Shown: positions 40,661 to 53,300 of the stretch, in pieces
How positions within the stretch are numbered: the first letter of the stretch is position 1
Layout of the letters: each line of letters opens with the position of its first letter
NCBI GenBank assembly: GCA_907163345.1
Contig: CAJQUN010000014.1
Span: forward strand, 558,001 to 622,000
DNA length: 64,000 nt
Direction: 5' to 3'
Source: Haberlea rhodopensis
Taxonomy: Eukaryota > Streptophyta > Magnoliopsida > Lamiales > Gesneriaceae
The notes under the pieces: generated by a model
The model's input: the letters and a program-made list of their open reading frames with translations, nothing else
Databases searched by the model: none
What the model was told of the DNA's origin: nothing
Position numbers and translations under genes: made by a program

Positions 40661-41176
40661 TGTATTGGGACCGGAACAGTCACAATTCTAGTGATTAATG
40701 TGGAATATTGTGGATATAATTGGAAACACGTTATCGATCATTATATTGTGAACTAATGATTTTGTGCATAAGTTTGTGAAACAGGAACAACAATGAAATG
40801 TGCTAATGTGGTGATCAAGGAGCATATCTATTATTTGTCTCATGCGCTTAATTATTTTATTAAGTTGAATTGTGTTAAGTGGTGATATATATATGCTCAT
40901 GGTGAGTTGTTCCTGTAGGTACGCTTTTGGACCAAAGGGGCTAAGGGTTGGGTTGAACTGTGAGCTGAAGGAGGCATGAAAGAAGATAGAATACAGGATT
41001 TTTGTTAGTCTTAACATTCATTTTGGGAATGTAACTAACTAACTATCGAAGTTTTATTTTTGGCCTGTAATTTCATTGAGCTCACATAACAACCAGAACT
41101 CTAAGATGTCTCTAATACATATTTAGCCCTGTTTATATCTTGATTTCACTGTTAAGGTAGAGAGGCCTTACATTAG

Positions 41177-41188
41177 TGGTATCAGAGC
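41177..41188 (+). other. Primer binding site of element D
   Basis: TGGTATCAGAGC, four bases after the LTR end. Confidence 0.93.
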
Positions 41189-41360
41189 AGTGGTTAGAGA
41201 ACCCGGGAACGAGTGAAGGGTAGCCTTAGCAATAAGTTGGCTAGGCGTCTACTTTTAAACATGTTGTGCGCATATGAAGTATGTGACTGTTATGCTAACG
41301 TGTTATGGCCTTCTAACGATGTATTATGTGAATTATTTTTTTGGATATTGTTGTTAACCC

Positions 41361-41371
41361 TTGTGTTGCAG
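41361..41371 (+). promoter_or_regulatory. Candidate 3' splice site before gag, element D
   Basis: 'ttgtgttgcag' ends one base before the gag ATG at 41373, with 'gttaaccc' 10 bases upstream. Identical in A. Confidence 0.4.
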
Positions 41372-41372
41372 T

Positions 41373-43281
41373 ATGGCAGCAAATGTCGATGTTGGTGATG
41401 CAGTAAGTGTAAATGCTAGTGCTAGGCACACAAATCCCCTACCGCCGCCAGCCTTGGGCGAAGAGCCGTCCGAACAGCAGTTATTGCCGGGAGAACTGAG
41501 TTTGACTCAATTTCTAGCTTATCGACCCCGACTTTTGAAGGGACTTAAACAGGGGAGAAGGCCGAGGAATGGCTAGAGAGGTTGGAGCAGATATTTGTAG
41601 CTGCCCCGTGCGCAAAGACAGCTTGGATACGGCTAGCAGAATTTCAATTGGCCAAAAAGGCGCTGATGTGGTGGAAGACCACAGTAATTGAACAGGAGGC
41701 TCAGGGTCAGGAAATAAACTGGAAGCTGTTTAGGACTCGATTTTTGACCCGATACTTCTCAGCGGCGGCACGGCAGGCTAAAGAGGACGAATTCACTAGC
41801 TTAAAGCAAGGTACTATGCCGGTGTCTGACTATGCTCTCCAGTACTGTTCCTTACTCAGATATGTACCTCATATCGCCACTAGCACCCAAGCAAAGATGA
41901 GGAACTTTATGAAAGGCTTGAGGCCGGAGTTGTATGATAGGGTGATCACTTATGGCCCTACTTGTTTTGATGACGCCCTGGCACGAGCTGAACTGGCAGA
42001 ATTAGGAGTGGGTGCATATCCGACTGTGGTACCGCCTCCAGCACCATCACAGAGGCCGAACCCTGAAAACTTGAAGCCAAGGGGCGATCATTTTAAGTCA
42101 AAGGGAAACTCATCATCTTCCAGATTCAGTGGTAGATGGTTGGATGCTCGTGGAAGGGGTGGTCGTGGAAGTAATGCTCCGCCTAGGGGACAGTCTCAGG
42201 CTAGTAGTTTCGAAAAAGTTAAGTGTTTTCTGTGCGGAGGACCCCATTCAGTGAAAGGATGCTCCGCTTGTTATGAATGTGGTAAACATGGTCACTTGGC
42301 CCGAAATTGTCCTAACCGGGGAGGGCCACAGAACACTATGGGGAGACCTTCAGACAGGCCAGCGCAGCAGAGACCACCATTTGCACCGAGGCCATTGGGA
42401 GGACAGCCATTGGGGCCACCTCAAGGGAAAGTGTACGCCCTCACCAGGGAGCAGGCTACAGCAGCTCCAGAGGAAGTGATAGCGGGTACGTGTCATTTAT
42501 TTACGCACCCTGCTTATATTTTGATAGATACAAGTGCGTCACACTCCTTTGTGTCGACGAGTTTTGTGGAGAGGCACCGTATATGCACGACTCCGTCACC
42601 CACGCCTCTTGTGGTTTCGACACCCGCTGGAAAGAGTGTGATTGCAGATCGGTTTGTTGATGGCGGCCTCATTTATTTTGAGGGCAACGAGTTGAAGTCA
42701 GATTTGATTGTTCTGGGAATGTCAGACTTCGACTGCATTGTGGGTATTGATGTGCTGAACAGATATCAGGCAGTAGTGGACTGCAGTCAGAGGACAGTAC
42801 GGTTCAGATCTGATTTAGGGGTTCGGTGAACTTTTTATGGGGATGGTTCCCGCTCAAGAATTCCGTTGATATCGGCCTTAAAGATGACTCAGTTATTGGA
42901 ACGTGGGCATGAGGGTTATCTTATTTATGCCATTGACATTGCTGGAAAAAAAGAAGAGTTAAGAGTCGAGGATATACCCGTAGTTGCCGAGTTTGCCGAT
43001 GTATTTCAGGAGGAGATTCCCGGATTCCCGCCGGTTAGGGAAGTCGAGTTCGGGATCGAATTATTACCAGGGACATCCGCTATTTCTCGTGCCCCTTACA
43101 GGATGGCACCAGCGGAGTTAAGAGAGCTGAAAGAGCAGCTACAGGAACTACTTGATAAGGGTTACATACGCCCCAGCGTATCACCTTGGGGTGCGCGGCT
43201 GTATTATTTGTGAAAAAGAAAGATGGGTCGATGAGATTGTGCATCGACTACAGGCAATTGAATAAGGCCACAGTGAAGAAT
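41373..43281 (+). pseudogene. Element D: gag-protease-RT fragment
   Basis: gag starts MAANVDVGDAVSVNAS. A frameshift near 41527 breaks LTQFLAYRP, and the text resumes at LEQIFVAAPCAKTAWIRLAE. A long frame of about 415 codons holds gag core, a double zinc motif (CFLCGGPHSVKGC, CYECGKHGHLARNC) and protease, whose loop reads DTSASHSF instead of DTGASHSF. TGA at 42827 replaces Trp, then RT entry (ISRAPYRMAPAELRELK, GYIRPSVSPWG). A frameshift lies near 43195. RT stops at LCIDYRQLNKATVKN, where the orientation of the element flips. Confidence 0.88.
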
Positions 43282-43947
43282 ATACATCTAGGGCCATCTT
43301 CACGTATGTATAAGACATACTGTAAGGGATGAAATGAGCCGTCTTCGTCAGCCTATCCACGATCACCCAGATCGCATCAAATCCCGAGGCCGTCCTCGGC
43401 AAGTGGGTCACGAAGTCCATAGATATATGCTCCCACTTCCATTCAGGCACCTCTAAGCTCTTCAGCTCACCACCAGGCCTCTGCCTCTCTGCCTTTACCT
43501 GTTGGCAGATCAAACATCTTTTCACAAACGTGATCACCTCACGCTTCATGCGTCTCCACCAGAATTGAACGCATAGATCTTTGTACATCTTCTTTCCCCC
43601 TGGGTGGATACTGAACCGACTACTGTGAGCTCGCTCCAATATTCCTCTACGCAGCTCTGGTGTATCTGGGACTACCCATCGGTCGTCCAGTCTCAAAGAA
43701 TCATCCTCAGCCACTCTGAACTTGGATGGCTGACCCTGAAGTACCAATGATGTCCATCTCTGAACCTCACTATCCGACTTATGGGCCTTCCTAATTGCCT
43801 CAAATATATCTGGTTCCGCCAATAAGGTCGACACTCGCACAGGCGACGTGTCTACATCAAAATCATAGCCCAGATGGCAATAAGAAGTCATCAAGGCCGA
43901 CAAACACATAACATCCTCTGCAGTACTCTTCACCTTCCGACTTAAGG
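43282..43947 (-). pseudogene. Element D: inverted RNase H-integrase segment
   Basis: Read on the minus strand this is Tekay pol from the RNase H end (SRKVKSTAEDVMCLSALM) through STLLAEPDIFEAIRKAHKSD, the integrase zinc region (RAHSSRFSIHPGGKKMYKDL, CLICQQVKAERQRPGG) and core (MDFVTHLPRTASGFDAIW, LTKTAHFIPYSMSYTYVKMA). It stops mid-core at the junction. It is joined head to head to the plus-strand RT at 43281 with two or three shared bases. The simplest reading is inversion of an RT-to-IN block within D. F inserted at its other end. Confidence 0.85.
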
Positions 43948-45399
43948 TGTGAGGGCCCGATCCTAATATGGTGTTTAATTATCACACAGTGATTAATTTA
44001 CGTAAACAGCGGAAGAATAATTTCAAACGTCTTCTTAAATGGCCCTAAAAATTTTTCGCTTTGAAGATACATTTATATATTTATATCAAAATATATATAT
44101 ATAATTCTAGTTAAGCCATTCATTCGCAGATAGTAAAACAACATGATTCAAAGCTATTGCAAAGTCCCGAAAATATCAGATCCCGAGTACAACATACACG
44201 GGGCATACCCCGGTAAATTTATTTTGTTTTTAAAAATCCATACCATACGATTACTGGGAAAGAAATACCAACATAACCTGAGCTCTTCATCATGGAGCTC
44301 GGGTATCTCTTGATGCGTCACCAAAAGCATCATCACCACGTCCTCCTGTAACGCCTGTCATTCCCGAACAACAAAAGACATGACAGCCCCCCACAAAGGG
44401 GGTCAGTACCCCAGTACGAGAAATAAATAGATCATGTCAAATGACAAAGTATCATGCAATGCATACCATGTATGAATGCGATGTATGAATGGTACAAGGG
44501 AATCGAATATCAAGATACCAAAATCGGAGTCCAAAGGAAGGTATCATCAAATCATCATAGCTCGAGCAGAGGGTGACAGTATACGTACATTGCGCTAGGA
44601 AAACTCATCCTATGTACGTTACTGCATCCAGCCCTCGTGTCTAGGTCCGGTCGCACCTGCACGTGACTACAGTTACTACCTATACTGCCTGTCATCGCCA
44701 TGCTCGTCGTACCCGACACTCAGAGTAAGTCAACTCAGTCAAAATCATGGATATCAAGGAAACGATAGCTCAATATGATATGCCCATGAATCATTATGCA
44801 TTAATGGACATATGCAACTCAATATATCATGCAATCTCATGTGAGAGTATATACAAATCATGTAATTTCCAAGACATTTATCATGTCAGATAGTCACGGA
44901 ATCATTTATTGACAAGAAAATCATATCAATCAAGTAATAGCAAGGTCATACAGTGGTATCATTACACGTCTTTGCCAGACGTCATGATACAACTCATTTC
45001 AACGTACCTCAGACCAAGACTAAACTACCGAAACCTCCTCGAGTAAACCCGGAGTCTATTAACCTGGTCAAATAAAATCCAAAATGACAATAAGTGCTCA
45101 AAAAGTGTATTGAATCAAACCTAACTTAAAAATATGACCCTAAACGATTTTTCCTACATTTTCAGCCTGACCCATTTTTGTATAAAAATCGCTATAATTC
45201 CATACTTCAACAAAACGACTTGATTCCAAAGCTCAAAGTTCAGAAACTCAAAATATTACATTTCATCAGAGAAGTTGTCAAGCTGGTTCGACCATCTAGG
45301 TGGTGTTTGAACACTAAAACCGCAACATTTAAAAATGTATTTTCCAGCTTGAGCAGTGTTGGCAAAAGTGTTATAACTTCTTCATTTAAAACCCAATAT

Positions 45400-46100
45400 T
45401 AGTGATTCTACTGGCAATTTACAGCCAACTGGAAATCCTATAATTCTTGTCTCTAGAAATGTTTCAAAATTCCTAGCCAAAAATGCTCAGGAACCCGAAG
45501 AAACACACTTGCATGGCATTTTCGCCCACATGCAGGACATAGATTGAGCACTTAATTTCAAAAATTCATAACTAATTCGAAAGAAGCCCAAATTAAGTTC
45601 TCTTTTTTTTAAAATTCAAAATAAGGCAAAGACCTACAATTGTTATTTGAAGACCGACAACAAATTCGGAATAAAATATGCCCAGAATGCCGAATTACAG
45701 TCCACTTGCAACACGCATGGACATGCAGAGGCGAAAATGAGCACTGAAACATGCTTATTTTTTTAAAACTGCATAAATTCGAAAGATCTACAACATTTAT
45801 TTGAAGACAAAAATCAAAATCGAAAGTATAATTTGTCAAAAGTTCGGATTTCTACACTGCATGTGCATTCACAGCACATGCAGAGTCGAATCTGATGCCT
45901 CTTAGTAAAATGGGTATATCTCACTCATTTCAAGTCCAAATAGTTTCAAATTTTAACCACAGGACGACAACACCTATATCTACAACTTTTGGTTGAGGCT
46001 CAAAGACAGATTTGGAAGTTACAGAACTCGAAAGTATGGGACAACTTTCTGCATGCAACCATAGTTTCTGCTGAAACTTAGGATAGCATGAGTTCTTCTC
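45400..46100. repeat. Diverged ~190-bp repeats in F LTR
   Basis: Blocks with 'gcatgcagaggcgaaaatga', 'cataaattcgaaagatctac' and 'aaaaattcgaa' recur with many changes, near 45510, 45710 and 45860. An old tandem duplication is the likely origin. Confidence 0.5.
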
Positions 46101-46484
46101 TTTTTACAAAACAGGACTCAAAAATTCGAACCCTATCTGTAAAAATTCGAAGATTAGGAATAAAAAGAGGATGATATACCTCTCAAGCTTTCAAAAACAC
46201 CACACCCTTGAAGCTCTTCTAATTTCCTATCCAAAACCAAGCTTGCATGCAAGTTTTGGGAAGATTTTGATGGTGGTGCTTATTTCGAATTTAATGGAGG
46301 AGAGGAGAGAAGGTTGGCTTGATTTTTGGAGTGGAGAAGATGATAGATATCAGATATGATTAAGGCAAGCAATTCCAAGGCATTAAAAAGGGTGATAGGC
46401 GTGAGTTACAAGGCCTCCCATGCCAATTTTTTATCATTTTCCTCCACTTCTAAGGCCATGTGTCCCCATGATGTGTCCATGGTG

Positions 46485-46489
46485 ATGTG
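46485..46489. repeat. Target duplication of element G, left copy (ATGTG)
   Basis: ATGTG before G, repeated at 55170-55174. Confidence 0.92.
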
Positions 46490-47984
46490 TGTTGGGATAT
46501 GCCCTAAGACAAGTCATTAGATGATTGTTTAAGACATACAATGTTTATGGATTTATGAATGGCAATTCATTATTATATATTATTCTTTTAACTGTGCATT
46601 GTGAATTAATATATATGTTAATGTCCTTAGAATAATATTGTATTATTCTTAAAGATGTCCCTAGTCAAGTATTATCATGAATAGGGATAATGATAACACG
46701 TAGAGACTAGTATATGTTGATCGATGAATTGTTCATTGATATGAGATATCAAATCAACATATGGGTACATGTTAGAGAACGATGTACTGGACAGACCCAC
46801 CATGAGAATGCAACATGGATAGTTATATGATCGTCATATGCAATTCTCATAGTGATAATAATGTATACAATCCTTACGACTTGTGATCATCAGAGATCCC
46901 AACATAAGGAGTTATGTATCTTGATATCGTCAAACGTTACCCGTAACAGGGTATACTATAAAGGCGACTATTGGATACACTACGAATTATGTAGAGGGAT
47001 GTTGACTGATCGAGATAGGATTTGTCCCTCCTATATAACAGGAGATGTGTTTGGCCCTTGATCAAGTGAGAACTAAAATGCATGGCCATGCTCGAATGAG
47101 TCGATATGAGATATCGAGCTTATTCGTTTATTCTAGTTCTACTTGGAGATCAAGAAATAAAGATTGGATATACGAGTATGACTATTCCATGACTCGTGTT
47201 CAATCTAAACACAAAGGACAAAGGGATTAAGTTACATGATTAATATTATCACAAGTTCTAAAGGTTATGTCGAGTCCTTGACATTCTCGTAATTTGGGTA
47301 GCATCGATGTGTTGCTAGATACCGCTCAATGCTTGCGACATAAAATGAGATTTTATGTCACTGCCAACATTACGAGATCCTATCGGGTCGCACAAAAGAT
47401 TAAATCGAGATGGGAAATTAAATTCATGGGATGAATTAAATAATTAAGAGGAGTCTTAATTAATAATCATAAGGATTAATTAAATCATGGGCTTAAGCCC
47501 ATGAAGCTTTGAGAAAGCCTTTAATTAATTATATAAAAGTGATTACAAGGTTTTTAATTGTAAGACACAATTCATAACATAAAAACCTAGCACAAAAGAA
47601 TCACTCTCGGCCGCTACCATCATCTTGAACTTTCGGCCACTTCATAGCCGAGTAGTTCTTGGCGATTTTGTGCCCATTTGATTGTGAATCAAAGTGTGGT
47701 TTTTGGTTCCGGTTTAATATCTTGTCTAGCAACTTGATATTAAACTATCCCTTCACTCGATTTGATCGTGTGGATACCGTTGAGGCAAAACCAATCGAGT
47801 TTTTCTTAGTGACTCGGAGAAGGCGTAGGACGTGGTGCAGCTCCGTGGATTCGGCCTCAAACACGCTACAAGGGTAAGACTCTTATGTAATTCTCTAATC
47901 CGATATGATTCCCTATGTATAGATCGCTGGTTTGTAATCCCAAATTTTATTCCGCTGCGTTGTATGCTCATGGGGTCACTAACA
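46490..47984 (+). mobile_element. Element G: 5' LTR
   Basis: TGTTGGGATATGCCC to GGGGTCACTAACA, 1,495 bp. Short open frames in it are repeated in the 3' LTR and in G2 only because the LTRs are alike. Confidence 0.94.
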
Positions 47985-47985
47985 G

Positions 47986-47997
47986 TGGTATCAGAGC
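47986..47997 (+). other. Primer binding site of element G
   Basis: TGGTATCAGAGC(CGTG), one base after the LTR. Shared with many plant copia elements. Confidence 0.92.
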
Positions 47998-49710
47998 CGT
48001 GTACAAGGCTCATATCGGATTTTATGTGGTTAAATAGTTTAATCATGTTAGAATTTATATTGCATGCTATTTAAAACTGTATTTTCATATATGATATGGA
48101 AAAATCGATTTTGTGAAAATCATCGTATGATAATATATATGATATAATTGACGGATCGAAATATATGATAAATCGTGATAAAAAAAAACCGGAACATTGG
48201 CTCGTGTAGGCTCACGGCCGACGCCACCTAGGTGCTAGGGTTTCGAACCCTAGTCACCATGGCTCGGCCGCCGCATCAAAGAGGCTAGGGTTTTTGAACC
48301 CTAGTCAAATAAGCCTCTCGACCGCCGCTTGAGAGCTAGGGTTCGGACCCTGGCTCGAGCATGGGTCAAGCCGTCTCACTATCTAGGGTTTTGAACTCTA
48401 TTGGCTCGATAAAGTATTGAGAAGGTGCAAGTTGGCTCGATAGAATCAACATGGTGCAAGGCGGTTAGGGTTTGGAACCCTAGCAGCGCCGCACCCAAGC
48501 CGCCGCATGGACCATGGCTCGGCCATGGGCTAGGGTTTCGAACCCTAGGCCCACTATTGGTCCAGCCGTGGGTTTTTGGTTCGAACCATGGTGGTTCGTG
48601 TTTTAGTCACTTTAGTTCGTGACATGTGATGTCCCGAGCGTACGATAATTTTTCAAAAATTATTTTATAGTTTTAATTAGAATTAAATTTAAATTGTTTA
48701 GAATTTAATTAATTAAATGTTAATGCATGCTTTATGTGTTGTTTGAGCATGGTGCGTGGTTATAGCCCTTTGACCTATTAGATAGGATTTGTGAATGATT
48801 GTAATTTATAATACGACCTGCGAGTCGTGCCTTTCTCTATTTTATTCTAAATGTAATCCCTCCCCTATGTTCCCCTCGAATGTGAATCGAGGAATTCTAT
48901 ATCTTGTAAAATAGTGTAGTTTATTTTATTGATGGTGATCAATGAAGATGGAGCATCGTGCCGGGATGAGGAGGCCATTCACAAATTGCAGCCAAAGGAA
49001 GGAGCTTATGAAGTTACCTTAGGTTGGCTCATAGGAGTTTCTCATTGGCTTGAGAAACTCATTAGTAGGGGCTATAACCATGTCACGTTTTAATTATGTA
49101 TGTTGATGCATGATTTATCTTATGTTTTAGTTTGATAATAGTACTACACATATATGTAGATATGTATACAACTATATGTAGTGGACATATTTTAAATTAT
49201 CAAATTAATCATGAGATCAATAAATCCCTCTAAAATATTAAGTTTTAGATGCCTTCCAAATAAAAGTACTCGTCAATAACTTCGATTGTACATGTGTGGG
49301 TTTGCCAAAGCAAAGCACCGTGGCAATCTTAGTAAGGCGCGAAAGGATAAAAGTGATATCCGTTATACTTTAATTGGGTACGACTTAACTAGGTTATCTC
49401 AATAGGATTGGGAACCTAGAGGCATGGGTTGGATCATAATTCATTTGATGAATTGAACAAAGTGTTGTTCGTCCAACTATCCAAGAATTATATGTGATGT
49501 AATTGACAAAGTGTTGTCTACCTAAATAACCGAGTCTTGGGCGATTAGCCAAAGCTAACTCAAGATTAGGCGAAATATGGATCTTGGCCCACTAAAAGTT
49601 TCGAGGGTTGATATTTTTCAAATAAAATAGTGGGAGTATCATTTAATATAAGACCATGTTAAATGATTTAAATCATAAACTTATTTTGCATATTTATATT
49701 TTAGATATCC
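47998..49710 (+). mobile_element. Element G: 1.7-kb leader
   Basis: Non-coding. Its first part holds six near-palindromes of the form GCTAGGGTTTCGAACCCTAG (48234-48550). The rest is AT-rich, with 'gaatttaattaattaaat' near 48705 and no conserved frame. G2 (61321-62301) carries the same leader up to the point matching about 48800. Confidence 0.8.
48234..48550. repeat. CTAGGG-TTCGAA-CCCTAG near-palindromes, 6 copies
   Basis: Copies near 48234, 48283, 48335, 48380, 48463 and 48531, separated by CCGCCGC/GGCTCGGCC-rich text. Several contain GGTTCGAA(A)CC on one strand, which equals the Pol III B-box consensus, and AAACCCTA, the plant telo-box. Function unknown. Confidence 0.8.
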
Positions 49711-50338
49711 ATGGCAACTAACAACGTTACTAGCACTTTATCACTGCGATCGGTCCTTGAGAATGACAAATTAAATGGGACAAATTTCCTAGACTGGCAT
49801 AGGAACTTGAGGATAGTCCTCAAACAAGAAAAGAAACAATATGTTCTAGAGGAACCCTTGCTCGCTGAGGAACCTCCCCTAACAGCTACAAGAGCTGAAA
49901 AAGATGCTTACAAGAAGCATCAGAGTGACGCACTTGATGTTGGGTGCCTCATGCTTGCCACTATGAACACTGAGCTTCAGAAGCAACATGAGGAAATGGA
50001 GGCGTTCGATATGATCGAACACTAAAGCAGTTGTACCAACAGCAAGCTAGACAAGAGAGGTATGACGTCTCTAAAGCGTTATTCCAGTGTAGGATGGTAG
50101 AGGGAAGCTTAGTTGGAACTCATGTGCTCAAGATGATTGGGTACATTGAGAATCTGGACAAGCTAGGTTTTCCATTGGACCAAGAGTTGGCCACCGATGT
50201 GATCTTGCAATCGTTACCGGAGAGCTTCAGTCAATTTGTAGTAAATTACAATATGACTGATATGGAAAAGACTCTGCCCCAGTTGCTTGGTATGTTGAGA
50301 ACATATGAAGCAAACACTAAGAAGACAATGTCCTTATT
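49711..50338 (+). pseudogene. Element G: gag, two frame breaks
   Basis: ATG at 49711: MATNNVTSTLSLRSVLEND, LNGTNFLDWHRNLRIVLKQE, a copia gag N-terminus. One base is missing at about 50024 (IEH then LKQLYQQQARQERYDVSKAL in another frame). The frame shifts again near 50330 before VNKGKGRAKAKG. Without these two small changes gag would run straight into the zinc knuckle and pol. Confidence 0.88.
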
Positions 50339-53300
50339 GTGAATAAAGGCAAAGGAAGGGCCAAAGCTAAAGGCAACAAGAAAGCAAAGAAGGTCTTTGC
50401 TAAATCTAAGCCAAAGTCTTCTGCACTGAAGCCAAAGGGAGGGATAGCAAAAGAAGGGAACTGTTTCCATTGCGGTGAGACCGGTCATTGGAAAAGAAAC
50501 TGCAAAGTATATCTGGAGGATCTAAAGAAAGGAAGTGTGACTTCCGCTTCAGGTATTTTTGTTATAGAAGTCAATTTATCTACTTCTTCATCATGGGTAT
50601 TAGATACTGGATGTGGATCTCACATTTGTGTAAATGTGCAGGATCTCAAAAGGAGTAGGACATTGGCAAAAGGTGAAGTTGATCTCCGAGTTGGAAATGG
50701 AGCAAGAGTTGCTGCATTAGCTATAGGAGATTATCATTTAGCTTTACCTTCTGGTTTATCGTTGATTTTAAAAGACTGTTATTTTGTGCCTTCAATTACT
50801 AAAAACATTATTTCTATTTCTTGTTTAGACAAGTATGGTTTTTCATTTATAATAAAGGACAATTGTTGTTCTATTTATTTAAATGATATGTTTTATGCTA
50901 GTGCACAAATGGTGAATGGTCTTTATGTATTCAATCTTGATATGCCTATCTATAACATAAATACCAAAAGGATTAAAAATAATGATTGTAATCCGACTTA
51001 TCTCTGGCACTGTCGCTTGGGCCACATAAACGAGAACCGCATATCTAAACTTCATACGGATGGAGTATTAGATTCATTTGATTTTGAATCATATGAAACA
51101 TGCGAATCTTGTTTAATGGGCAAGATGACTAAAGCCCGTTTCAAGTGACATGTTGAAAGGGCAAATGTTTTATTGGGACTAATACATAGTGATGTATGTG
51201 GACCAATAAGTACACAAGCTAGAGGTGGTTTTCAATACTTCGTTACATTTACTGATGACCTCAGTAGATATGGGTATGTGTACCTAATGAAACATAAGCA
51301 CACCTTTGAAAAGTTCAAAGATTTCAAGAATGAAGTACAAAACCAACTTGGCAAAAGTATCAAAATCCTTCGATCAGATCGAGGAGGAGAATACTTAAGC
51401 CAAGAGTTTCATGACTATCTAAAGGAGTGTGGGATAGTCCCACAACTCACTCCTCCGTATACTCCACAATGGAATGGTGTATCCGAGAGGAGAAATCGAA
51501 CCTTGTTAGACATGGTTAGATCAATGATGAGTCATGCAGATCTTCCGATATCATTTTGGGGACACGCTCTAGAAACATCAATTTTCTTACTGAACCGTGT
51601 TCCATCTAAATCAGTGGAAAAGACACCATATGAGATATGGACTGGGAAGCGTCCTAGTATGTCTTTTATGAAGATTTGGGGTTGTGAGGCTTTCGTTAGA
51701 CGTCACGCCACTAACAAACTTGGACCCAAATCTGATAAGTGTTTATTTGTGGGGTATCCTAAGGAAACGAAAGGGTACTATTTCTATTATCCCACCGAGA
51801 ACAAAGTAGTTGTTGCTCGGACTGGTATATTTCTTGAAAGAGAATTTATTTCTAGAAAAACCAGTGGGAGAAAAATAGAACTTAGTGAAGTTCAACCACA
51901 AGAAAACACTGAACCTGAAATTGAGATGGAAACAGAGCAGGCACCACAAGCTGTTGTGGAAGAAGCACCTGCTCAAGAGACACAAGCCCAGCGTAGGTCT
52001 GTAAGAGAACACCGGGAGCCACAGAGATATGGATTTCTTGTGACTCAACAAGGTGAGTTACTACTTATTGATGAGGATGAGCCGTCATCTTATCAACAAG
52101 CTATAATGGGCAATGATTCTGAGAAATGGCAAGAGGCCATGAAATCTGAGATGGAATCCATGTATGCAAACCAAGTATGGACTTTGGTTGATCCACCTGA
52201 AGGGGTACGACCCATAGGGTGCAAATGGATTTTCAAGAAAAAGACCGATATGGATGGTAACGTACAAACCTATAAAGGTCGGCTGGTTGCAAAAGGATTC
52301 AAACAAATTCATGGTATTGACTATGATGAAACCTTTTCACCAGTGGCCATGGTTAAATCCATAAGGATCTTACTTGCAATAGCTGCATTTCATGATTATG
52401 AAATCTGGCAGATGGATGTCAAAACAGCTTTCCTTAATGGAAATCTGCTCGAGGATGTGTACATGACACAGCCCGAGGGTTTTGTCGATCCAAAGGATGC
52501 TGGAAAGATATGCAAGCTACAACGATCCATTTATGGATTGAAGCAAGCTTCTCGGAGTTGGAATCTTCGTTTTGATGATGCAATCAAAGAGTTTGGTTTT
52601 ATCAAAAATGAAGATGAACCTTGTGTCTACAAGAAGGTCAGTGGGAGCGTAATCATTTTCCTAGTGTTGTATGTAGATGACATACTTCTTATTGGAAATG
52701 ATATCCCTGCCTTGCAATCTGTAAAGATGTGGCTAGGGAATTGCTTTTCGATGAAAGACTTAGGAGAAGCCACCTATGTGTTAGGAATCAAGATCTATAG
52801 AGATAGATCGAGAAGGCTTCTTGGTCTAAGTCAAAGTACATACATAGACAAGGTGCTTAAAAGGTTTAGCATGCAAGAATCCAAGAAAGGATTCGTGCCT
52901 ATGACACATGGTATTTATCTCTTGAAGGAACAGTGTCCTTCAACACCAGATGAGAGACAACGCATGAGTAAGATTCCATACGCATCAGCTATTGGATCTA
53001 TCATGTATGCCATGATATGTACTCGTCCCGATGTATCGTATGCTTTGAGCATGACGAGCAGATATCAAGTTGATCCAGGTGAAGGTCACTGGATTGCTGT
53101 CAAGAATATCCTAAAGTACTTGAGAAGGACTAAGGATACATTCTTGATTTATGGAGGTGAGGAAGAGCTCAATGTAATGGGTTACACTGATGCAAGCTTC
53201 CAAACCGACAAAGATGATTTTCGATCGCAATCTGGATATGTGTATTGCCTGAATGGAGGTGCTGTGAGCTGGAAGAGTTCAAAGCAAGAAACAGTAGCCG

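Larger units (their letters stand above)
39313..41172 (+). mobile_element. Element D: 5' LTR, second part
   Basis: Continues from 29445, giving a joined LTR of 1,979 bp that ends GGCCTTACA. A TATA-like 'tttaaataaa' lies at 39515, eight palindromes at 39946-40153, a GTACGT repeat at 40314 and GCCGCT/AGCGAGG repeats at 40490-40660. Overall order is the same as in A and C. Confidence 0.9.
43948..46489 (-). mobile_element. Element F: 3' LTR, main part
   Basis: Starts TGTGAGGGCCCGATCC and matches 60290-61320 closely (about ten small differences, including a 21-bp and a 15-bp indel). G interrupts it at ATGTG and it resumes at 55175; joined length is 2,725 bp. It lacks the palindrome array. It contains three to four diverged copies of a ~190-bp unit at 45400-46100. 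F's target duplication on this side would be 'taagg' (43943-43947). Confidence 0.9.

Noticed and set aside
48234..48550. tRNA genes suggested by GGTTCGAAACC
   Set aside because: No A-box at the proper distance, no cloverleaf and no acceptor stem. The motif is a short repeated near-palindrome.
48628..48660. A nested Tekay LTR start (tgtgatgtcccgagcg) within the copia leader
   Set aside because: Only about ten bases resemble a Tekay LTR start, no LTR body follows, and G2 has the same sequence at this place.
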